Origin: Chloroflexota bacterium
Lineage (GTDB): Bacteria; Chloroflexota; Chloroflexia; Thermomicrobiales; UBA6265
NCBI GenBank assembly: GCA_019348515.1
Contig: JAHWJF010000229.1
Span: 1 to 6,107, forward strand
Direction: 5' to 3'
DNA length: 6,107 nt
This document shows, piece by piece, positions 1 to 5,001 of the stretch (positions are counted from its first letter, which is position 1; every line of letters starts with the position of its first letter). Made by a program: the position numbers and the translations under genes. Below the pieces are notes generated by a model that was not told the origin of the DNA, ran no database searches, and was given only the letters and a program-made list of their open reading frames with translations.

Positions 1-696
1 GACCGCCTCGATCCCCCATCCTCGGCCTACTGGTTCGGCACCGATGACCTAGGTCGCGATGTCTTCAGCCGCGTGGTCTACGGCGCGCAAATCTCCCTGC
101 TCGTCGGGGTCACCGTGATGGTGGGAGCGACCTTCCTCGGTTCGCTCATCGGTCTGGTGGCCGGCTATTACCCGCGACTCGACACGCTGTTCATGCGGAT
201 CATGGACGGACTCGAGGCATTCCCGAGCATCCTCCTGGCCCTCACCATCATGGCGACCCTTGGTCCGGCAACGGAGAACGTGATTGTCGCCCTGTCGGTG
301 GTCTACACGCCAAACATCGCCAGGCTGGTGCGCGGCACGACGTTGATGAACCGGCAGCAAGCGTACGTCGAATCGGCGCGGGCGATCGGCATGCGCGACT
401 TCCCGATCATGCGGCGCTACATCTTCGCGAACTCGTTGTCGCCACTGATCGTGCAGGGCACGTTCGTCGTCGCGTTTGCCATCCTCACCGAGGCCTCGCT
501 CTCGTTTCTGGGCGCCGGCGTGCCGCCTGACACCCCGACGTGGGGCAGCATCGTGAGCAGCGGTCAGCCCCGGCTGCAACAGGCCTGGTGGATCTCGGTC
601 TTCGCCGGTTCCTTCCTCTTCGCCACCGTCCTCGCCACCAACCTCATCGGAGACGGCCTGCGGGACGCCCTCGATCCACGATCACGAAAGCGGTAG
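1..696 (+). CDS. ABC transporter permease, DppC/OppC type (5' end cut off by window)
   Basis: This is an inner-membrane permease subunit of a dipeptide/oligopeptide/nickel-type ABC importer (binding-protein-dependent transport family). The frame is open from base 1, so the 231 visible residues are the C-terminal part of a protein that is usually about 280-320 residues. It begins with the family hallmark GTDDLGRDVFSR (visible residues 13-24), followed by hydrophobic segments at about 27-57, 71-88, 94-110, 147-171 and 196-220. The cytoplasmic EAA loop that contacts the ATPase is present (ESARAIG at about 124-130, then a basic stretch and NSLSPL). The typical DppC ending NLIGDGLRDALDPR lies near the stop. 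A GTG at 73 is internal and is not the start, because the conserved GTDDLGRD motif lies upstream of it. No ATPase genes follow, so they must be upstream or elsewhere. Substrate class (peptide, opine, nickel or other) cannot be told from the permease. Confidence 0.93.
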   Translation, partial: DRLDPPSSAYWFGTDDLGRDVFSRVVYGAQISLLVGVTVMVGATFLGSLIGLVAGYYPRLDTLFMRIMDGLEAFPSILLALTIMATLGPATENVIVALSVVYTPNIARLVRGTTLMNRQQAYVESARAIGMRDFPIMRRYIFANSLSPLIVQGTFVVAFAILTEASLSFLGAGVPPDTPTWGSIVSSGQPRLQQAWWISVFAGSFLFATVLATNLIGDGLRDALDPRSRKR

Positions 697-736
697 CCGA
701 AGCCGCTCCACTACGCGGTGCGAAGGTTGGCGAGCG

Positions 737-773
737 TTGAAAAACTACAATCGGCACGCCGCGCGATCATAAT
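737..773 (+). promoter_or_regulatory. AT-rich patch with -10-like hexamers (weak promoter candidate)
   Basis: In the 205-nt gap between the permease and the ureohydrolase this short patch is clearly more AT-rich than its surroundings. It carries TACAAT (746-751) and CATAAT (768-773), each five of six to the sigma-70 -10 consensus, and TTGAAA (737-742), five of six to the -35 consensus. None of the pairs has the usual 16-18 nt spacing, so this is only a candidate for the promoter of the downstream ureohydrolase/dehydrogenase pair. Confidence 0.2.
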
Positions 774-837
774 CGGCATTCTGTTCCGCACTGATGTAAA
801 CCAGGAACCCGGCTCCTTCCATACGAATACGCCTGAT

Positions 838-869
838 CGATTGTGCCGGGTATGCTGCCGACACTATCG
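838..869. promoter_or_regulatory. Imperfect palindrome upstream of the ureohydrolase (operator or hairpin)
   Basis: The arms CGATTGTGCCGG (838-849) and CCGACACTATCG (858-869) are complementary at 10 of 12 positions around an 8-nt centre. The palindrome ends 32 nt before the chosen GTG start. In RNA it would form a mismatched 12-bp stem with an 8-nt loop followed directly by TTTT (870-873). It could therefore be a regulator-binding operator for the catabolic pair, or a weak intrinsic terminator for the upstream transporter operon. The two mismatches and short T-run make an operator at least as likely. No conserved consensus was recognised. Confidence 0.35.
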
Positions 870-891
870 TTTTGTCGATCGAGCATCGGTT

Positions 892-896
892 GGAGG
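892..896 (+). promoter_or_regulatory. Shine-Dalgarno site fixing the ureohydrolase start
   Basis: GGAGG, inside GGAGGGG, sits 5 nt before GTG 902. The earlier in-frame TTG at 872 has no purine-rich site at a suitable distance. This supports starting the ureohydrolase at 902 and not at 872. Confidence 0.6.
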
Positions 897-901
897 GGTC
901 C

Positions 902-1918
902 GTGTCTCTTGGCGTTCCACCGCGATTCGGAGTACCGCATCTATCGCCCGCGAGCGTCGTCAAGCGCGCCGGGTGGCAGGACAGTGAGGAGCTGCGGGTC
1001 AGCAACTGGCTGACACCCTGGGATGGTGAGGATCCGCTCGACGCCGGATTGATCGGGCTACCCTACTCCGGCGCCTCGATCAATCCCTCGGGCGCCTATG
1101 GCGCGCCCGAGTCAGTCCGTCTCGCCTTCCGCTACAACACGACCTACTCACCTGATTGGGACACCGATATTCGGGGCTTGCGGGCGGGCGATCTTGGAGA
1201 CGTTGGCGGGCATTTGACCGATGTCACCGTAGCCCATGCCAAGATCGAATCAGCCGTCGCCGCCGCCTGTACCATCGAGCCGCGTTTCGTGCCAGTGATG
1301 ATCGGCGGTGACCACTCTGTCACCGCGCCGGCCGTGCGCGGCTTCTGCGCCGCCAATCCCGGCAAGCGCGTCGGCATCATCAACATCGACGCCCACCTCG
1401 ATGTGCGCAACTTCGAGCACGGTCCGCACAACGGCACCCCGTTCCGCGCCATTCTCACCGGGGGATTGCGGATCGAAGGACGCAACGTCGTCGAGCTGGG
1501 CATCCACGGCTTCATGAACGCGGCGAGCTATATGCAGTGGGCGCGGGAGCAAGGTGTCACGGTGATCAGCGGCCGCGACGTACAGCGGCGAGGCATCGGA
1601 GACTGCATCGCCGAAGCACTGCGTCTGGCCGGCGACAAAACCGATCTTATCTACGTCAGTGTCGATATCGACTGCCTGGCCTTCCCCTGGGCGATCGGCA
1701 CGTCGGCCACCTCGCCGGAGGGTTTGAGCGCCTGGCAGCTCATGGAGGCAGTGTTTGCCTGCGGTCTCGATCCCAAGGTGGGCGCCCTTGATCTGGTCGA
1801 GATCGACCCCAGCCGGGATGTGAAGGATCTCACCAGCCGGACCGGCTGCTCCGTGCTGCTCACGTTCCTCGCCGGTCTCTACCGGCGGCTGCATGATAAC
1901 GACGGGTACTCCCAGTGA
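902..1918 (+). CDS. Ureohydrolase (arginase/agmatinase family), formimidoylglutamase HutG-like
   Basis: This is a binuclear metal (usually Mn2+) amidinohydrolase, probably cytoplasmic, splitting a guanidino or formimino group from its substrate. GTG 902 (338 residues) is chosen because of the GGAGG just upstream; a TTG at 872 would add ten residues. Numbered from 902, the metal-ligand motifs are all present: GGDHS (His138), DAHLD (Asp163, His165, Asp167) and DID (Asp255, Asp257). A late Glu in LVEIDP (Glu300) is also conserved. The combination DVRN, HNGTPFR and DPSRDVKDLTSR resembles formimidoylglutamases (histidine degradation) more than agmatinases, but no other hut gene is in view. Odd: the usual DxDxxDPxxAPG loop reads DIDCLAFPWAIG, losing the third Asp and the following Pro. 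It is coupled by a 4-nt overlap to the dehydrogenase downstream and may share a function with the transporter upstream. Family assignment is firm; substrate is uncertain (agmatine, guanidinobutyrate, formiminoglutamate or another compound). Confidence 0.88.
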   Translation: MSLGVPPRFGVPHLSPASVVKRAGWQDSEELRVSNWLTPWDGEDPLDAGLIGLPYSGASINPSGAYGAPESVRLAFRYNTTYSPDWDTDIRGLRAGDLGDVGGHLTDVTVAHAKIESAVAAACTIEPRFVPVMIGGDHSVTAPAVRGFCAANPGKRVGIINIDAHLDVRNFEHGPHNGTPFRAILTGGLRIEGRNVVELGIHGFMNAASYMQWAREQGVTVISGRDVQRRGIGDCIAEALRLAGDKTDLIYVSVDIDCLAFPWAIGTSATSPEGLSAWQLMEAVFACGLDPKVGALDLVEIDPSRDVKDLTSRTGCSVLLTFLAGLYRRLHDNDGYSQ

Positions 1919-2649
1919 GCGAGTGTGATCTGAGAGGGCTTGTGGCGGTGATCACCGGAGCCGGCAGCGGCGTCGGGCGCGCGGTTGCCATGGCCCTCGC
2001 CGAAGCCGGCGGAACGCCGGTGCTGGTCGGCCGGACGCGGGATCCGCTGGAGGAGACCGCTTCCCTCGTCGCTGGCATCGGCATCGAGTCGCTCGTGCTG
2101 CCTGCCGACGTCACGAACGAAGCCGCGATCGTGGAGGTCTTTGCCCGTGCCGCGGAAAAGTTCGAGGGAATTGACGCCGCTATCCTCTCGGCCGGCATTG
2201 GCCGCTACGGGGCCATCGAGTCGTACCCGGTCGCCGATTGGAACGCGACCATTGCGACCAATCTGACCGGCCCGTTTCTCTGCGCGAAAGCCGCGATCCC
2301 GCATTTGTGTGCGCGCGGGGGCGGGGCCATCGTCGCGGTCTCCTCCGGCGCCGGCAAGCAGGGCTATCCTCAGCTCGGCGCCTACAGCGCCTCGAAATTC
2401 GGGTTGATGGGGTTGATGCAGGGGCTCGCCACCGAAGTCGCGGACGACGGCATCAAGGTCTGCACCGTCGTGCCCGGGTCGATCCTCACCCCATTCGGGG
2501 GGCGATCGGTGGCTGAGAAACGTGAGGCGATGGAGAACGATCCGGGTCGGAAGTACCTCTTCCCTGAAGATGTTGCCGACGCCATCCTCTTTCTGCTGCG
2601 CCAACCTCGGCACGCCTGGACGCAGGAACTGAACCTCTGGCCGTTCTGA
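1915..2649 (+). CDS. Short-chain dehydrogenase/reductase (SDR), classical type
   Basis: This is a soluble NAD(P)-dependent oxidoreductase with a Rossmann fold, 244 residues, the normal length for a classical SDR. The cofactor motif TGxxxGxG is TGAGSGVG (residues 14-21). Asp65-Val66 binds the adenine. The catalytic set is complete: Asn116, Ser143/Ser144, Tyr157 and Lys161 (YSASK), followed by the usual PG turn (VVPGSILTPF). An Arg at the end of the second strand (Arg40) would fit a preference for NADP(H), by inference. The structural NNAG motif is degenerate, LSAG (91-94). The GTG start at 1915 overlaps the ureohydrolase stop (GTGA), with only a weak Shine-Dalgarno sequence, which points to translational coupling and one transcript. 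The sequence resembles 3-oxoacyl-ACP-reductase-like SDRs, but that label says little about the substrate. The pairing suggests it acts on an aldehyde, ketone or alcohol in the same pathway as the ureohydrolase. Confidence 0.9.
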   Translation: MSECDLRGLVAVITGAGSGVGRAVAMALAEAGGTPVLVGRTRDPLEETASLVAGIGIESLVLPADVTNEAAIVEVFARAAEKFEGIDAAILSAGIGRYGAIESYPVADWNATIATNLTGPFLCAKAAIPHLCARGGGAIVAVSSGAGKQGYPQLGAYSASKFGLMGLMQGLATEVADDGIKVCTVVPGSILTPFGGRSVAEKREAMENDPGRKYLFPEDVADAILFLLRQPRHAWTQELNLWPF

Positions 2650-2692
2650 TATTTCGCGGCGTGTCGAGTGAAGGCCGCACTTGGAAACGCTT

Positions 2693-2712
2693 GTCTGACA
2701 TCGTCTGACATC
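2693..2712. repeat. Perfect tandem 10-bp repeat, likely toxin-antitoxin operator
   Basis: GTCTGACATC occurs twice back to back (2693-2702 and 2703-2712). Each copy starts with the small palindrome GTC-T-GAC, and the two palindrome centres are exactly 10 bp apart, about one helical turn. The repeat ends 8 nt before the toxin ATG. Ribbon-helix-helix antitoxins commonly bind tandem short palindromes and repress their own operon, so this is the natural operator candidate for the antitoxin encoded at 3029-3349. A TTGGAA at 2681 could act as a weak -35 element, in which case the repeats would overlap the promoter core. Confidence 0.55.
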
Positions 2713-2720
2713 TTGGCAGT

Positions 2721-3032
2721 ATGATTGGCCTGATGATCGGTCGCCTATCCCTTGACCAGCTCCATTGGGACGACTGGAACCGCGATCATATTGCCAAGCA
2801 CGCGGTTCTGCCCGAAGAGGTAGAGGAGGTCATCGCAGGCTTGCCGAAGGTGAGCGAGACATACAAGCAACGGCTGCAACTCATCGGACCTACCTTGGTT
2901 GGACGGATGCTCTCGATCGTCGTTGGTGCCGTTCCCGGTCGGCCAGGGATCTATTACGTCTTCAGTGCCCGCCCGGCGAGCCGCAAGGAGCGCGGACTGT
3001 ATGAACAAACGAAAGGAGGCTCGCTACCATGA
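2721..3032 (+). CDS. BrnT-like toxin of a type II toxin-antitoxin system
   Basis: This 103-residue protein resembles BrnT toxins, small RNases of the RelE/barnase-like fold that stop translation by cutting RNA. Visible family features are an early aromatic/Asn-His-Lys-His stretch (Trp16, Trp19, Asn20, His23, Lys26, His27), the acidic helix PEEVEEV (31-37), the IGPTLVGRMLSIVV strand region (55-68), and the C-terminal signature YYVFSARPASRKERGLYEQ (78-96) with the Arg and Lys/Glu residues expected near the active site. ATG 2721 has no recognisable Shine-Dalgarno sequence; an in-frame ATG at 2733 (four residues shorter) is possible and equally unsupported. The toxin-first order, the 4-nt ATGA overlap with the antitoxin and the tandem repeat just upstream fit a brnTA-type operon. 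The match is at family level and is more divergent than a canonical BrnT, so toxicity is inferred. Confidence 0.75.
   Translation: MIGLMIGRLSLDQLHWDDWNRDHIAKHAVLPEEVEEVIAGLPKVSETYKQRLQLIGPTLVGRMLSIVVGAVPGRPGIYYVFSARPASRKERGLYEQTKGGSLP
3011..3019 (+). promoter_or_regulatory. Strong Shine-Dalgarno site of the antitoxin
   Basis: GAAAGGAGG lies inside the toxin's 3' end, 9 nt before the antitoxin ATG at 3029. It is the best ribosome-binding site in the window and contrasts with the toxin start, which has none. This would favour making more antitoxin than toxin from one mRNA. Confidence 0.7.
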
Positions 3033-3349
3033 GCCGACCCAAACCGACCGTTGATCTCGGGTACCCGACAGAAGCGCACGGCCGCATCCCAGCCTTCACG
3101 AACGTCGAAGAGGAAGCGGCGTTCTGGGACACCCACGACTTCACCGACTTCGCCGAGGAGTCGACGCCAGTGCAGTTGACCGTCGGGCGAGAACGGGCAG
3201 AGCGACGGACGCTGCGGCTGGACCAAGCCGACCGGCAGGAGCTCGCGAAGCACGCTCGTGAAAAGGGCATCGGACCATCAACCCTGGCTCGGATATGGCT
3301 TAAGGAGCGGCTGCGCCAAGAGACAGCGGCCAAATCTGGGTCGAGCTAA
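3029..3349 (+). CDS. BrnA/CopG-type antitoxin (ribbon-helix-helix)
   Basis: This 106-residue protein is the likely partner and repressor for the toxin upstream. Residues 21-43 (around FWDTHDFTDF at 32-41) carry the FWxTHD signature of BrnA/CopG-family antitoxins, which neutralise the toxin. Residues 61-95 look like a ribbon-helix-helix DNA-binding unit: a short strand (TLRLDQ), a charged helix, a Gly turn and a second helix with GPSTLARIWLKERL. Unlike many BrnA proteins, where the toxin-binding part is brief, there is a fairly long N-terminal lead of about 20 residues. The ATG at 3029 overlaps the toxin stop (ATGA) and has a near-perfect Shine-Dalgarno sequence. The protein probably binds the tandem GTCTGACATC repeat upstream of the operon, by inference from how this family works. 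Confidence 0.8.
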   Translation: MSRPKPTVDLGYPTEAHGRIPAFTNVEEEAAFWDTHDFTDFAEESTPVQLTVGRERAERRTLRLDQADRQELAKHAREKGIGPSTLARIWLKERLRQETAAKSGSS

Positions 3350-3369
3350 GCCGGCGTCTGTTTCCTTCC

Positions 3370-3382
3370 CTGGCGCCGCCAG
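3370..3382. other. Small GC hairpin between antitoxin and hydrolase genes
   Basis: CTGGC-GCC-GCCAG forms a perfect 5-bp stem with a 3-nt loop in the 55-nt gap. No T-run follows on either strand, so it is not a standard intrinsic terminator. It might be a weak transcript end or mean nothing. It is flanked by the near-repeats AGCCGGCGTCTG (3349-3360) and AGCCGGTCTG (3381-3390). Confidence 0.2.
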
Positions 3383-3404
3383 CCGGTCTGACTGGTAGCA
3401 ACCA

Positions 3405-4292
3405 ATGCCCGTTCATCGCGCGATTCTCGATCTGAGGGGACGACCAGCACCAAGACCGGATGCGCCGATGCCGCCGCTGGTCGGGCGCTGGACGACGGTC
3501 GGGGGTTTTCGCGTGTACTCCCGCGTCGCGGAGGCGTCCGAGACGAGCATGCCGCCGATTGTGCACATCCACGGCTTTGCCATCTCCGGTCGCTATCTCG
3601 AACCAACTGCGGTTCGACTCGCGTCTCACTACCCGACGCACGTCCCGGATCTGCCGGGACACGGATACAGCGAGAAGCCGCGCCGTCCGCTCGATATCCC
3701 TGAGCTAGCCGAGGCGCTTGCGGGCTATCTCGAGGCCGTCGGTCTGCCGCGTGCGGTAGTCCTCGGCAACTCGACCGGGTGTCTGGTTGCTGCAGAGTTC
3801 GCTCACCGCTATCCGGAGCGTACCGAGGCCGCGATCCTGGTATCTCCCGCCGGCGGCCAGCACAACCGGCCCCTGCTCCGAGGTCTCGTACAACTCGCGC
3901 GCGACGGACTACGCGAGCCGCCATCGCTCGCTCGCCTTGCGATCCCGGACTACGTTCGCTTTGGCCTTGTGAACTCCGTCCATGCCTTTCACCGCATGAT
4001 CCGCTACCCCACCGTGGAGCGGCTCTCGCATGTTCCAGTGCCATTCCTGGCAGTTATCGGCGCCCGAGATCCGCTCGTTTCAGTGTCGCAAATGGAAAGG
4101 ATCCTGCGTTCACCGGCCGATATGGACCTCGTGCGTCGTGTCGACGCCGCTCATGCGATCAATTTCAGCCACCCCGAGAGTCTGGCCCGCATCGTCGACG
4201 CGTACCTGCGTGGTCAACCATTGCCGGAACTCATGGAGGATACTCAGATCATCGCCACGAAGGCGAACGAGGAAGGCAATGAGCGTGTCTGA
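3405..4292 (+). CDS. Alpha/beta hydrolase (first of a tandem pair)
   Basis: This is a soluble serine hydrolase of the alpha/beta fold, 295 residues from ATG 3405. The oxyanion segment HIHGF (54-58), the DLPGHG turn (82-87), the nucleophile elbow GNSTG (Ser123), the acid in GARDPLV (Asp222) and the histidine in DAAHAINF (His250) complete a catalytic triad. No signal peptide or membrane segment is evident. The start is uncertain: there is no clear Shine-Dalgarno sequence before 3405, and an in-frame ATG at 3468 gives 274 residues beginning MPPLVGRW, closer to where related proteins usually begin. The last residues overlap the next hydrolase gene by 14 nt, so both are likely made from one mRNA. 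Esterase, C-C-bond hydrolase, lactonase or haloperoxidase-like roles are all possible; the sequence alone does not decide. Confidence 0.87.
   Translation: MPVHRAILDLRGRPAPRPDAPMPPLVGRWTTVGGFRVYSRVAEASETSMPPIVHIHGFAISGRYLEPTAVRLASHYPTHVPDLPGHGYSEKPRRPLDIPELAEALAGYLEAVGLPRAVVLGNSTGCLVAAEFAHRYPERTEAAILVSPAGGQHNRPLLRGLVQLARDGLREPPSLARLAIPDYVRFGLVNSVHAFHRMIRYPTVERLSHVPVPFLAVIGARDPLVSVSQMERILRSPADMDLVRRVDAAHAINFSHPESLARIVDAYLRGQPLPELMEDTQIIATKANEEGNERV
4269..4276 (+). promoter_or_regulatory. Shine-Dalgarno site of the second hydrolase
   Basis: GAGGAAGG lies just before ATG 4279, within the end of the first hydrolase gene. It shows that translation of the second hydrolase begins at 4279, even though its frame stays open back to 4030. 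Confidence 0.6.
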
Positions 4293-5001
4293 GCAGGCAC
4301 CGCCGAGTCTCCTCGCCTATGAGGTGACTGGCTCCGGACCACCGCTCATCCTGCTCCACGGACTCTCCGGCTCCGGACGCTGGTGGAGCCGAAACGTTCC
4401 CGCCTTCGCTGCCAACTTCCGCACATACACCGTCGATCTTCCTGGTTTTGGGCAAAGCCGCCGGGCCCGTTGGTCGCGGCTGGACGGCACCGCCGACAGA
4501 CTCGCCGACTGGATCACGGCCAAGGGTCTACCGCGAGCGCATATCGCCGGGCACTCCCTCGGGGGTGCGGTCGCGGCACGGCTGGCCTCACGTCATCCGG
4601 ACTGCGTCGACCGGCTCGTGCTCGTCGATGCCGCCATTCAGCCCGAGGGGACGCGTCGCCGCGTGCGCCCGATGGACATTGCGCCCACTCTCAGAGGCGG
4701 CTCGGTAGGGTTCACTCCTATGCTGGTGCGTGATCTCGTACGCTCCCATCCCAGGAGCTTCGTTACGGCAACAGTCGACGCGCTGCAGACGGACTGGGCG
4801 TTGCATTTGACGCGCATTACCGCCCCGACGCTCGTCGTCTGGGGCGAGCGCGATGCGATCACACCGCTGGCGCTCGGACGTGGCATCGCCGAAACCATCA
4901 CCGATGCACAGTTGATCGTGTTGCCGAACGCCGGGCACAACCCGATGTGGGAGTGCGCAGAGGCGTTCAACGCCGAGGTACTGCGCTTCCTACGCTCATG
5001 A
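4279..5001 (+). CDS. Alpha/beta hydrolase (second of a tandem pair)
   Basis: This 240-residue alpha/beta-fold serine hydrolase has a complete triad: nucleophile elbow GHSLGG (Ser93), acid in WGERDAITP (Asp192) and histidine in PNAGHNP (His220). The oxyanion segment is LLHGLSGSGRWW (25-36) and the strand-turn is DLPGFG (53-58). It is a compact version of the fold with a short lid (about residues 120-178), shorter than its neighbour. ATG 4279 is chosen because GAGGAAGG precedes it and the recognisable fold begins right after it. The 83 additional in-frame codons back to 4030 lie in the shifted frame of the first hydrolase and show no hydrolase-like features. It overlaps the upstream gene by 14 nt, suggesting coupling. 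Its 3' end overlaps the convergent NAD synthetase gene by 35 nt. It resembles meta-cleavage-product or general esterase hydrolases; the substrate is unknown. Confidence 0.88.
   Translation: MSVSEQAPPSLLAYEVTGSGPPLILLHGLSGSGRWWSRNVPAFAANFRTYTVDLPGFGQSRRARWSRLDGTADRLADWITAKGLPRAHIAGHSLGGAVAARLASRHPDCVDRLVLVDAAIQPEGTRRRVRPMDIAPTLRGGSVGFTPMLVRDLVRSHPRSFVTATVDALQTDWALHLTRITAPTLVVWGERDAITPLALGRGIAETITDAQLIVLPNAGHNPMWECAEAFNAEVLRFLRS

Noticed and set aside
49..579. 176-codon minus-strand open frame opposite the permease
   Set aside because: The opposite strand encodes well-conserved permease motifs. The antisense product is His/Arg/Asp-rich and resembles nothing.
872..901. Upstream TTG start for the ureohydrolase
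   Set aside because: No Shine-Dalgarno sequence before it, whereas GTG 902 has GGAGG at 5 nt. The extra ten residues also overlap the ribosome-binding site.
718..1005. Small open frames on both strands across the permease-ureohydrolase gap (718-987 plus, 745-1005 minus)
   Set aside because: They run into the ureohydrolase gene in other frames, lack start signals, and their Arg/Cys-rich translations look like nothing known.
1879..2613. Long open frame on the minus strand (244 codons) opposite the SDR gene
   Set aside because: It is antisense to a gene with complete SDR motifs. Its product is Arg/Gly/Asp-rich with no recognisable family, as expected from shadow frames in GC-rich DNA.
2656..2678. 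GCGGC...GCCGC inverted repeat after the SDR gene as a terminator
   Set aside because: Only a 5-bp stem with a 13-nt loop and no T-run after it; too weak to call.
3346..4044. 232-codon minus-strand open frame opposite the first hydrolase
   Set aside because: Low-complexity Arg/Ala/Ser-rich translation, entirely opposite a hydrolase with an intact triad, and without a sensible start signal.
4030..4278. Possible 83-residue N-terminal extension of the second hydrolase
   Set aside because: The translation is Cys/Arg/Ser/Trp-rich, unlike any hydrolase, and lies in the shifted frame of the first hydrolase. A good ribosome-binding site precedes ATG 4279.
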